This document shows positions 1-9,160 of a stretch of 41,301 nucleotides of DNA, in pieces. The translations under genes were made by a program, and so were the position numbers. How positions within the stretch are numbered: position 1 is the first letter of the stretch; each line of letters begins with the position of its first letter. A model generated the notes under the pieces. That model searched no databases. It saw nothing but the letters and a program-made list of their open reading frames with translations, and was not told where the DNA came from. Origin of the DNA: Mikrocytos mackini. Lineage: Eukaryota; Endomyxa; Ascetosporea; Mikrocytida; Mikrocytiidae. The stretch covers positions 1 to 41,301 of the forward strand of contig JASNJN010000148.1 of NCBI GenBank assembly GCA_030180075.1, given 5' to 3'.

Positions 1-266
1 GAACTAAGATCATATATAAAGACAATGGAGGGGTTATTACTTTGGATTATCAGCTGAAACGAAACTACCCTTTTATGAATAGTCATAACTTATTACAATT
101 ACTTGGATGGAATGCAAATGTTGATTGCCAAGTAATTCTATCAGAAAGTAGAATTANNGTCCAAGTAATTGTAATAAGTTATGACTATTCATCAAAGGGT
201 CGTTTCGTTTCAGCTGATAATCCAAAGTAATAACCCCTCCATTGTCTTTATATATGATCTTAGTTC
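1..266. repeat. Large inverted repeat (107-bp arms)
   Basis: Bases 1-107 and 160-266 are reverse complements with only two mismatches. They enclose a 52-base loop that contains two Ns (157-158). The 10-base word CCAAGTAATT occurs at 128-137 and again at 161-170, on either side of the Ns. The left arm begins at the first base of the window. It may therefore continue outside the window or be the folded end of a contig. It could be a terminal inverted repeat pair, a foldback element or a chimeric-read artefact. The short ORF across it (42-230) is a consequence of the symmetry and is not called as a gene. Confidence 0.85.
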
Positions 267-301
267 TATTCTCTTTATTTTTAGGAATCCAAACCTACAT
301 T

Positions 302-2407
302 CTAATTTTTTATTCTTTCTTTTAAACAATAAGCAACACTACATTTAGTATGGCGACAACAGCTACCTGCCAACGAATTATAGTTATTTGGTATTTCTTC
401 CGAAGTTAAATCATTAAGGAAAATTGAACAGGGGTGCTTTTTGTTATCATCTTTAGTAGAATTCCAATTACAGACAATTAAATTGTCTATGTATTCTTCG
501 ATTTTGTCCTCCGATTCTATGACCTCAACTTCATTTTCCCTGAAAAAGTTGCATTTTCCCTGAAATTCTTACAATTTCCCTAAAATTATTTTGTTTTGAA
601 TAACTAATTACAGAATTTTACATGTTGTGATTTGAAATTTATACCATATATGTGCAGGATGATTATTAAACTGAAAATATAGTTTTTTCTTGGAACTTCT
701 GTTTGTTTTTGCACCAATTTATAAAGTAATGAAAATATCTAGACCTGATTTTGTCAAAGTGTTATCGGCAATTTTTGAAAAACCATCATAATTCATCTAA
801 AATTAAATATAATTGAATTGCCGGATAAATTTAATTTGAAAATTTTGTTAATATAATTTATAAAATGAAAAAACGGCAAAAAATCAGGAAAAGTGTAAGA
901 ATTTCAGGAAAAATGCAACTTTTTCAGGCAAAACGAATTTCAATCCCGATTCTATCCCTTTCATTATTATATCAAGGTTGGGGGAGTTTTTTTGTTTTCT
1001 CTGTGGCCCCGAATTGCTTGCTTAACATTAGCTCTTAATATATTGTCATCTTTTAACTTTGTATATCCGTGTATATGTATAGTTCTACGATGCTGGAATT
1101 CAATTCTGTACCAATGCCAATCAGAAGGATATATTTTATTTAAAAATATTTTAATAAAATGTTGAAATCGTTTCATGAAGTACCAATCAACCAATGCAGA
1201 ATTTTTATTTATTGTTTTCATTCTTTCCGTCCAAGAGTCATTTATAGTCAGGCCCAATAGCTTCAATAGACCTGGCCAATACATTTCTGCGGAAGAAAAG
1301 GTAAAAATATCGTAGGTAGACCTTTTTGTTCGATTATGCTGTGAAATGAAGATTTAACACCAAACCAATAAGAAGAGTTTCCACGAACATTTGAAGTATA
1401 ACTTAAACATTTTGAGATAAAATATTTTGATTTTACATGATCACTAAGAATTCATATAAGATTATCTCTTACCAAATCATTGCTCATTTGTTCGTTTTTA
1501 AGGAAAATTCTGGTCTGCGTTATTAATCTATGTCGTTCTAATAAATTATATGCCCAAAAACAAACATTTTATCCTCTGCAAAAGGATATACTCTTTTATT
1601 GTCAATTAGATAAGAATATTTTAAAAGGTGTTTTACCGATTCTCCACAGTTAACTTCATACGGCATTGATTTACAGGTAAAATCTCCAGCGCCTGTTGGA
1701 AACAACACAGGAAAGCAAAATGTAGCAAGATATTCGGTGTTAAACTCGTTTATAGGATTACCAAGGAAACTGTACTCAAGTATATCTTTAGTCAACTTTG
1801 AATTTTCTATTTTGTCTGTCTGTGAAGGAATTACCGTTTCTACTATTTCCATTTCATTTAAAATTTGATCAGTTGAATCGTCGACATTTATTGGATTGGT
1901 AATCTCATCAAACCTTTGATTTGAAATAGTAATGTCAGCATATGCAGGGTTATTATTCTTTAACCACAATAAGGCTTGTCTGATTAGATATGGCCTTACA
2001 GGGGATTCGGTAATTAGTGAAGAAGTTTGATCTGTTTTCATAATGTTTAATTTTATCTCGTTTATGCTTTGAGGCAAAATTGTTGACATATTATTCACTT
2101 CGTGGAAAATATTAATACAATTTCCGCTTAAAACGGATCCAAAGTAGCGAGTTTTGTAGATCTTCATAAATGGTATTGTTTTGCTAATAAGTAACTTTTC
2201 ACGGCAATTTAATTTACGAAGGGAAATTGTAGGAATTCCTGGAACCATGTTATTAGTTAGCGAGTATCTTTCACTCTGTAACTGTTTGTTTTCATTACAT
2301 AGGGGGCAGCTATAGTTGTTGGAGGTGGTCACTTTGGTAGGGAAACCTTCATTACATTTTACACGGATTATGGTATTGAATTTGTTAATTTCACTTTCAA
2401 ATTTCAT
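302..2407 (-). pseudogene. Helitron Rep (HUH replication initiator) remnant
   Basis: This is a decayed rolling-circle transposon protein read on the minus strand. From 2407 down to about 1550 it matches the DUF6570 and Helitron-like N-terminal regions, with LWLKNNNPAYADI and FPVLFPTGAGDF recognisable. A frame change near 1550 leads into LLERHRLITQTRIFLKNEQ, and an in-frame TGA lies at 1452-1454. A second shift near 1310 leads into SSAEMYWPGL, followed by NSALVDWYFMKRFQ. The HUH motif is HIHG near 1065-1080. A third shift lies in a C run near 985. The frame is then split by a MITE (521-945) and resumes at 520 with IEEYIDNLIVCNWN, HPCSIF and HTKCSVAYCLKER, ending in TAG at 302-304. No helicase domain follows. 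These motifs are typical of Helitron Rep; with three shifts and a stop this copy is inactive. Confidence 0.9.
521..945. mobile_element. MULE-type MITE inside the Helitron gene
   Basis: This is a 425-bp non-coding insertion. The 10-base target CCGATTCTAT is repeated on both sides (511-520 and 946-955). The ends are inverted repeats. The core pair is 539-572 against 895-928, 34 bp with one mismatch, and weaker complementarity reaches the outer GA/TC ends. A 9-11 bp duplication with long TIRs is characteristic of the Mutator/MULE superfamily. A truncated MULE transposase lies at 22924. Removing the element and one duplication rejoins the Helitron frame through IES-EDKIEEYID. Confidence 0.8.
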
Positions 2408-2664
2408 AATCTATGTTAAATGTTCGTTATAATTTTTGGTTGGTTTGGATTGGGCTATTTGTTCACTGTTATCTATTGTCAAAACAATTTTTTTTTCCAA
2501 TTTTCTTTTATTCTTGTTTTTTTTTATTTTTTTATTTTTTTATTTTTTTTCTTGTATGAAGGTAACAGGGGTTAGCCAAGTATCAAGGTCTGGTATAGAA
2601 TCATAATAATGATGCCCTTTCCTTTTATTTTCATTATTCGACAAAAATTATTTATTTATAACTT
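2408..2664. other. T-rich spacer
   Basis: No gene is seen between the Helitron start and the GC-rich island. Bases about 2488-2551 are nearly all T on the plus strand, with short T runs broken by single A, C or G. Read on the minus strand this is an A-rich tract. It could be the tail of a retroposed segment that includes the adjacent island, but that is speculation. Confidence 0.5.
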
Positions 2665-3295
2665 CTGCCTCAATGGCCGGGCCACTTCAGCCTTCCCCAG
2701 CTACCCTCGAATTCCCAATGACCACTTAAGGTCAGGGGTTTACGCCACTTCTGTTCTCCGAAGCTTTGCAACAACTTGTTGTGCAAGGCTTCGGGAAGAA
2801 CGTCTCTGGGACTCTTCTCTTCGGGTACTTCGAGCAACTCCCAATTGTTCACCCCTTTGGGGTCCCTGCCTATGAACCAGGCATAGATCCTGAGCGAGCC
2901 TTTAAGGCACACCCTTTTTCCACACCTGGTTGTCGTCCAGCCTCGAAGAGACATAGTGACGTTCTTTCCAACCTTTTGTGGTATTCGGAATTCGCGGGTT
3001 AGCCCCTATTAGGCGGTTTTCCCGGCTTATGGCCAGCCAATTTTGAATTGAATCCGGGCCCCTCCTCTTTTTGTAAGCCTCTCGGCTTCGCGTTTATAGC
3101 GTTAACGAGGGGACAAGTCCAGTTTGGACCCCTGTCTAGCTCTTTAGACTCCGCCGGGGCGGGACTAGACTGGGATGGGTTACATGCCGTTTCACAGGCA
3201 GAGAGGGTCTGGGCGACTTGTCACTCTAGTGGTCGTGGCCTCGTCGCTTTCACCTCCATGAATGGAACCTTGTGCGTTGCGCAGTGGGGGTACCA
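2665..3295. other. GC-rich island, unrecognised insertion
   Basis: About 630 bp are strikingly richer in G and C than everything around them, with sharp compositional edges. On the minus strand a continuous frame covers about 2670-3000 (MSLRGWTTTRCGKR near its start, GRLKWPGH at its end). A second open stretch in another frame covers about 3000-3220. I recognise no domain in either. The island abuts the truncated OTU-like gene. It may be part of a non-LTR retrotransposon, sequence acquired from the host animal, or contamination joined in assembly. No terminal repeats or target duplication were found. Confidence 0.55.
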
Positions 3296-3649
3296 TATTT
3301 TTTTTGAAAAATTAATTTTTTTTTGCCCTTTCCTCAATAAATTAATTCTTATTTTCGCATTTGGGTTTATAATTTGTGCAAGCCGGGTCCCTACAAACAA
3401 ATGTAGCGTTAGATCCATGGAAAAACAACATGAGTGAATAGCGACGTAGTCAGCCCTAACTCCCTGTTTTTCCATTTCACTGATATAAACGTCAAAATCT
3501 CCCAAAATATCCTTTTTAAGTTGCTCTTTGTATTTTTTAATATACTCGGTCGTTTGCCTTCTAAGTTGGGAATGAAGGTCTTGTGAACAGTATAATTGTT
3601 CAGAAACTGCTCTAAAAAAGTTGTCACCGTCTTTAAGTATTCTATTCAT
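3221..3649 (-). pseudogene. OTU-like cysteine protease fragment
   Basis: The first 80 or so residues resemble the start of an OTU deubiquitinase: DGDNFFRAVSEQLY at residues 7-20, then QLRRQTTEYI and an ADYVAIHS segment. In OTU proteases the conserved motif is D-G-N-C, with Cys as nucleophile. Here the residues are D-G-D-N, so the nucleophile is missing. The C-terminal half with the catalytic His is absent. After about 3385 the frame runs through AT-rich sequence and into the GC-rich island, ending at 3221. The start is supported by its position 24 bp from the divergent CID gene, with A/T palindromic sequence between, as in other host pairs here. It is probably a host gene broken by the island. 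A TE-borne OTU domain is the alternative. Confidence 0.55.
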
Positions 3650-3673
3650 AGTTAAAAATTAAAATTTGAAAAA
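3650..3673. promoter_or_regulatory. 24-bp divergent promoter spacer (OTU/CID)
   Basis: Only 24 bp separate the minus-strand ATG (3647-3649) from the plus-strand ATG (3674-3676). The spacer is almost pure A/T, with AAATTT-like words readable on both strands (TTAAAATTT forward, AAATTTTAATTTTT reverse). Microsporidia are known to carry AAATTT-like signals immediately upstream of start codons. Confidence 0.55.
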
Positions 3674-4520
3674 ATGTGGCCCCTTCGCTATTTCTGCAGG
3701 TTACTTTTCAAGTTATATAATAACGATGAAATGCTAATCTGCGAGCTCAAAATGATTGCCGATAAGTATGTCAATCAGGGTTGGTTTTAGTCCGCGGATA
3801 AAACGTTTTGTCCGGGACACGGTTTTAACCTGGTTAAAACCGGATTAAACTGGTTTAAACCGTTTGGAAAATCACAAAACTTGATTTTGAAAAATATTCG
3901 ACATTTTCCAATTTTCATATTCAATCAAACAATAAAGTGTAATGTCAGGAAATAAGAAACAAAATGTTTGTTGAATCATAAAAAATCATCTAAATCTGAA
4001 CCATAAAATGTAAAATCAAAATTTAACAAAAACCCGATAAACTCGCGCCAAAAATTTTCTGAAAATTTTCCCTACCAAATAAGGGGTTTTATCCGGACAA
4101 AACGTCCTAAACGTTTTGACCGGGACGGATTTTACCGGTTTTAACCATTCGGATTAAACCGGGCGGTTTAATCCGACCAACCCTGATGTCAATGAAGGCA
4201 GACAGGTAATCATTTTTGAAGTAATTTTGCGATTTCTCTATAATACCAGCTCAATTTATCATATAAATACATTATATGTTGTTGATGCAATATTGGGATT
4301 TGACAGAGACGCTTACCTACCTTTATTTGGCCGCCATATTAAAAATATGTTACTAAGAGTTTTTGAATGTGGCGGAATGGGGGTAAAAATTCAAACGATA
4401 AGACTACTAAATATTTGGAAAGACAAACAAATCATCACAAACAATAGATACGACAGCATAGTAAAGGATTTTAACAGGATACAAAGATTACAGGACTTAA
4501 ATGTTGCAAATGATAAATAA
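3674..4520 (+). pseudogene. CTD-interacting domain (CID/RPR) protein, split by a MITE
   Basis: CID proteins bind the phosphorylated C-terminal repeats of RNA polymerase II and act in termination or RNA processing. The gene begins at ATG 3674 and runs for 34 codons, containing LICELKMIADKYVN. It is broken at 3776 by a 410-bp hAT-type MITE and resumes at 4194. The second part has LYVVDAIL, YLPLFGRHIKNMLLRVFE and VKIQTIRLLNIWKDKQIIT, the classic helices of the CID fold, and ends at 4520. Without the element and one 8-bp duplication the product is 142 residues, essentially one CID domain. The TTG at 4227 is an internal Leu codon and not a start. As written, the copy is interrupted and cannot make the full domain unless an intact allele or copy exists. 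Confidence 0.8.
3776..4185. mobile_element. hAT-type MITE inside the CID gene
   Basis: This is a 410-bp element with ends CAGGGTTGG and CCAACCCTG, flanked by an 8-bp target duplication ATGTCAAT (3768-3775 and 4186-4193). Subterminal regions hold many inverted AACCGGTTTAA-like words. It has no coding capacity. The 8-bp duplication and CAGGG terminus are characteristic of the hAT superfamily. It must be mobilised in trans, and no hAT transposase is seen in this window. Confidence 0.85.
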
Positions 4521-5658
4521 TTAATTAGTTTATTGGTCATCTTTTTGTTTATTTTATTACATTTATTTTTTATTTTGATTTTTTTTTCATTTATTAAAAA
4601 CTCATTTCTTATTGTTCTTCTTATTGTTTTAATGATTTGGTTCCAAATTCGAATTTTGTCTGTTTGTTAAAAATTGAATATACCTTTTAAATCGAAATAC
4701 AGACGATTGACGCGTTAGTTACTGAAGAAATGGAATTAATTCCTTATGTCAGATGCTATTTATTATACTTGTTATACTGTGTTATTTCTTTGACAAATTA
4801 TATCGCATAGTAAGAGTAAATTGCCATTTTAAAGCAACAAAGTTAACGGAATGTCATGTTGTTAAGTAAAGTGTCATTGTGAATCGTATATTACTGTGAA
4901 AGGTCTTTCAATGCTCCTTACCAAGGTTGTAGTGCCAAGGAGGATGAAGTATAAATCTGTAATTGTTAGCCATTTGAATATAACTCAATGTATGGAAGAT
5001 ATATAGCATCAATGAAGTAGGGAACCATTTTTATAAGTCTTTTGGCCTTTATTTGCGTGAATAAAAAGTTGACTGGGAATCGAACCCATAAAAAATAAAA
5101 ATTTAAATAAAAATGCCATTTTACTTTCGGACCAACCATTTTTTAACCATATTATATCAAGTATACTTGTTTTGGTCATACATGTATCTATCATAAATCA
5201 ATAGCGTTTACTTAATATGTTGTTAAAAGATATTTGATTACTATTCTAATACACAACTTAACTTTAAATCAATCAGTTAGAAAGAAGTTTTTGAAAACCA
5301 GATGATTCAAGTTTATACGCAAACCAAATGTGTATATAATAACAATAAACAAACTACAATGATGAAATACTCGTTTATGTCCATTTATACCATGTTCTAT
5401 CCGATTTTGTTTTCAAAAAGTTAACTTTAAACGTCGTGTCTCCTTGCACGCAAATTAACACCCTCTGGATTTAACTAAATAAAATATATATCGTTTGTTA
5501 TGTGTTTAAACGTATTATCTCGGATTTTTGATCGTGAAATATTTCTCTACCTCGAGATATTGTGTATTTTATGTTTTAAAAACGGCATTTGGACAGGGTT
5601 GGTTAAAATGATTCGAAACAAACGAATCAAACTAGTTAGGTATATATATACATGATAT
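4521..5658. other. Intergenic AT-rich region
   Basis: No convincing gene lies between the CID gene and Ty3 element A. A tRNA-like retroposon candidate sits at about 5018-5135 (separate entry). A hAT-like end word CAGGGTTGG occurs at 5594 with no partner. The rest is AT-rich sequence with stops in all frames. Confidence 0.5.
5018..5135 (-). repeat. Possible tRNA-derived SINE fragment
   Basis: On the minus strand an exact pol III B-box word (GGTTCGATTCC) sits in a T-arm-like hairpin, TGGG-loop-CCCA, near 5072-5090. A segment GTTGGTC about 60 bases upstream can pair, with two wobbles, with the bases just after the T arm, giving roughly tRNA length. The middle is nearly all A/T, so the anticodon arm is not convincing and this is not a functional tRNA. 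A degenerate SINE head is the likeliest reading. No target duplication was identified. Confidence 0.35.
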
Positions 5659-5760
5659 TGACGAATCATGAATATTAGGATACATGAGCCATGATCTTAA
5701 ATAATTACAAATCTTAAATAATTACAAATATTAAATTCTCACCAAAATTCCGTTTCGTCA
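5659..5760 (+). repeat. 5' LTR of Ty3 element A (102 bp)
   Basis: The repeat starts TGACGAAT and ends TTCGTCA, so it has the TG...CA ends and short terminal inverted repeats of an LTR. It matches 8401-8485 closely but contains an extra 17-base tandem duplication of CTTAAATAATTACAAAT. It is very short for an LTR. No primer-binding site complementary to a tRNA 3' end is evident just downstream. Confidence 0.75.
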
Positions 5761-5762
5761 TA

Positions 5763-8413
5763 ATGACTTCATTCCGACGTCTATTCAACGGTGGCGACAC
5801 CAATCAACGGGGTAAGCAGCAGAATAACCACCCACGCAACAACCAACCGTTTCCTAACCGATATACCGCGGACTCATCAGCGACCCAATATGGGCCCGCT
5901 AGACCACAAATTAGGGATTATAGCAGTGAACAGATCACATTTACCATTGCAAACGAGACTTTAAGGGGGCCATCCATCTCAATCAACGTAATCACTAGGA
6001 ACTATCCGCCAGCGAAGTTTCCCATCGCGATGAGACAATTCAGCCTAGTCTCGAAGACAAACAACTGGAGTTCCAGCCAAGCGCTAACCAACTTCCAACT
6101 CATACTCTCAGAAAATCTCAGAACTCCTTGAGGAAGGAATTATAGAACCATCACGATCTCCAATATGTTCACGAGCGTTTTTGGTTAAACAAAAGGGAGA
6201 TAAAAGAAGACTTGTCATAGATTACCGTGACGTGAACAAGGCTTCCAAACCAGATCACTACCCTTTGACAGCAAGTCAAACGTTATTAACACGATTGGGA
6301 AGAAACAACATCTTTAGCAGGCTTGACATCTCTCAAGCGTATTTTCATATAGAATTGGACGAAGACACAAAGCCTTTAACATCATTTGTGGTCCCACAAG
6401 GACAGTACTCCTTTACCCGTTTACCCTTCGGACTTTCATCGGGACCACAAGCATTCCAAAGGGCGATCAACTCACTACTTTCAAATATCAAAGGCGTCAA
6501 TCTATATCTAGACGACATTCTCATTGGTTCCAACACACCAGAGGAACACCATGAAGCGCTTTCTCAAGTACTAACACGCCTGAACGAACACAAAATATTG
6601 ATAAATTGGGACAAAAGCAAATTCCTACCAACAGAGATAAAATTCCTAGGCCAAATTATCACAAAAAACACTATAAAAGCCGATTTAACGGAATTCAACT
6701 CTTCACGACTTAACCACACGCCTAAAACTGTTAAAGAATTAAGGAAGATGGTAGGATACATAAACTACTATAGAGAGTACATACCCTGACTTAGTTCAAT
6801 CATGAAGCCTATAACGGATTTACTAAAGAAAAAACACCACAACTCCACGACAATTAACTGGGAACCAATACACAACTCAGCGTTACGGAAAATTGAAGAA
6901 GAAATCATGCGCAACCAAGAAATCCACATGCCCGACTTCAATAAACCATTTGAATTAAGTTGCGACGCTTCTGAGCAAGCAATAGCAGGAATACTAACAC
7001 AAGATAACTATCTGATCCGTCTATTTAGTAGAAAACTCAAAGAAGCAGAGGAAAAGCTATCAATCGTAGAAAAGGAGTCTTTAGCGATCACAAAATCCCT
7101 GGAAGCGATGGAAAGTATGATAGGAACCTCAAAGATCACGATTAAAACAGATAATCGTAATTTGACATTCGCCAGTGCTAATTCCGCACGAGCCCGCAAG
7201 TTTCAATCCATATTGAGTCGCTTCTCATACACTATTCATCATGTGGCAGGCATAAAAAAACAAGGGAGCCGACTACTTGTCAAGATCGTACTCATTCCGC
7301 CAAATGTCAACAAATAAACAACAACACCCTATGAACGATATTCCCAACTTCTTAGACAAATACAAAACGACAGAACAAGATGAAGATAACAGAATTAACA
7401 TAGCGAATGACCAGATACAACCCTTTCTGCACGAAATACATCAATTTCTGGGACACCCCGGAATATCGAAAACAAAACAAACTCTAAGACCATTCTTTAC
7501 CTTTATTAACTTCAACGACAATATCGAAGTACATGTCAATTCTTGCTTACCATGTTTAAAGAATAAACATCACAAGACTAGGAAGGGAACTTTACAGGGG
7601 TACATGATGGCAGATAAGCCATGGGAAAACGTATCATCTGATATATTCGGTCCAATAGAACTCGAAAGTGACCAGGGCAATGGTAAGGCTTACCTAATTA
7701 CGTTCTCTGATCTATTCACAAGATTTTCCATAGTCAGACTAATCCGAAATCCTAACGCCGAAGAAACAGTAAAAATATTCAACGAAGAATGGGTTTTGAA
7801 ATATGGGGCTCCAGCAAAACTTATAACGGACAATGGATCCAACTACGGATCAGCACATCTCGAAACTTTCTGTAACGAAAGACAAATAGATCACAGATTC
7901 TCATCACCGTATAACCCAACCGGGAACTCCATTTCGGAAAGGATAAATCAATCCCTGGGCAATATACTGAGAATCGAAAGAGGGAGCGATATACAAGCGG
8001 TTATACAACGGATAGAAACAAACTTAAATGCAACCGTTAATCGCACTACAGGATACTCCGCAGAACAATTAGCATTCAATAAATCTGTTCTAAACTACGA
8101 TAAAGAAGAAACTATCGATTTAAACGAAGTGAGAGCAAGGATACACAAAATTAGTGAAAACGAACGGGAAAAGCGGAACAGTAAGAGAAACACTACAGTA
8201 GAATACAGAATGAATGAAGAAGTTCTAGTACCTGTCCGACGTAGAAATAAAACCGAATCCCTTTGGGAAGGACCATTTAAGATAACTTCTATCAACGGAA
8301 ATCAAATAGAAGTGAACTTAGGTTATTTTACAAGGAAGTTCAATATTAAAGAAATCAAGCCGATGGCACAGAAGAAACAAGACACATGGAGGGAGCAGGA
8401 TGACGAATCCTGA
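5763..8413 (+). pseudogene. Degenerate gag-pol of Ty3 element A
   Basis: A gag-like start (ATG 5763, N/Q/R-rich) runs to 6131. A different frame, beginning about 6088, enters RT at ELLEEGIIEPSRSP and carries RLVIDYRDVNK, FSRLDISQAYFHI and the catalytic YLDDIL. A single TGA at 6787-6789 separates RT from RNase H, which has ELSCDASEQAIAGIL and SIVEKESLAI. A one-base shift near 7265 leads to ADYLSRSYS and integrase. Integrase keeps an H-H/C-C zinc region (HEIHQFLGH, CLPCLK), all three acidic residues (SSDIFGP, TDNGSNY, ISERIN) and a GPF/Y-like WEGPFKI. The stop codon at 8411-8413 lies 13 bases inside the 3' LTR. Two frame breaks and a stop make this copy inactive. Confidence 0.88.
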
Positions 8414-8485
8414 ATATTAGGATACATGAGCCATGATCTTAAATAATGACAAATATTAAATTCTCACCAAAATTCCGTTTCGTCA
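8401..8485 (+). repeat. 3' LTR of Ty3 element A (85 bp)
   Basis: Same sequence as the 5' LTR without the 17-base duplication, with a few substitutions. One of these gives ATG at 8446-8448 where the 5' LTR reads ATT. The pol stop codon and the start of the next ORF both lie in this LTR. Confidence 0.75.
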
Positions 8486-8865
8486 ATTGGTTTAAAGAGA
8501 AATATAAAACTAAAGACCCTGACGAAGAATTTTACAATTTATACGAAAGTTTGTTTAACGATTCTATTGTTTATCCACAAAAGTTAAAATTAGGAGTGAT
8601 ACTTTTTATTGACAGAATACAATTAAACACCGCAATAATAAAAAACAGAAATAGAACTAACAACAAATTTACAGTAATGCCGTGTTATGAAGACAATCTT
8701 GTTCTTGTAATAATGGCAAATAGAATATTTGAAATATATTCGAGTGATAATAGTGATTATATAACAGAGAAATACAAACTACATAAAGATTTTAGTGCGT
8801 ATTTGATTGGGCTTTATAACATTAAAAAAGTGGAAACGAATGGAGAAAAGGCGAAGGATAAATAA
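8446..8865 (+). CDS. Hypothetical protein with LTR-derived start
   Basis: An ORF of 139 codons begins at an ATG inside the 3' LTR of element A. The first 13 or so codons are LTR sequence, and the frame then continues into non-LTR DNA (NWFKEKYK). The rest is hydrophilic with a short hydrophobic stretch (LVLVIMANRIFEIY) and a lysine-rich tail. I recognise no family. The LTR has probably replaced the original promoter and first codons of a host gene. No later in-frame ATG precedes residue about 78, so either the LTR start is used or the gene is dead. Confidence 0.45.
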   Translation: MTNIKFSPKFRFVNWFKEKYKTKDPDEEFYNLYESLFNDSIVYPQKLKLGVILFIDRIQLNTAIIKNRNRTNNKFTVMPCYEDNLVLVIMANRIFEIYSSDNSDYITEKYKLHKDFSAYLIGLYNIKKVETNGEKAKDK

Positions 8866-9160
8866 GTGAAAAGCTTGTTGATAAATTGTCGTTTTGTTGA
8901 AGAAAAATATATGTTTGAATTTTAGTGTATTTAGGTATTTAGGTTTTATCTGAACAAGTTTATGGAGGTTTGTGTTTATATTTATAATTTGTGCTCCTTA
9001 CACGTATAACATCTAAACACCTTCAAAAATACTGTTACAGTGTAGTTACAAGGGTTAAACGAACTTGTTATACCCTTTGAAACACACAAAATACGTTTTA
9101 TGTTTTTTCCATTTTTAACTTTTCAATTTCAATAAAACTTTAATTTAAAGATTACAGACA

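Larger units (their letters stand above)
5659..8485 (+). mobile_element. Ty3/gypsy-type retrotransposon A (internally deleted)
   Basis: Two short LTRs (5659-5760 and 8401-8485) bracket reverse transcriptase, RNase H and integrase in the Ty3 order. Only about 370 bp lie between the 5' LTR and the RT region, so most of gag and the protease are missing. The five bases outside each LTR (GATAT and ATTGG) do not match, so no target duplication remains. A purine-rich tract (GGAGGGAGCAGGA) directly precedes the 3' LTR and fits a polypurine tract. Confidence 0.85.

Noticed and set aside
5594-5660. A CAGGGTTGG word at 5594, followed by a GATTCG...CGAATC palindrome, as a further hAT element.
   Set aside because: No matching right end or 8-bp duplication was found; Ty3 element A starts 65 bases later and may have separated the ends.
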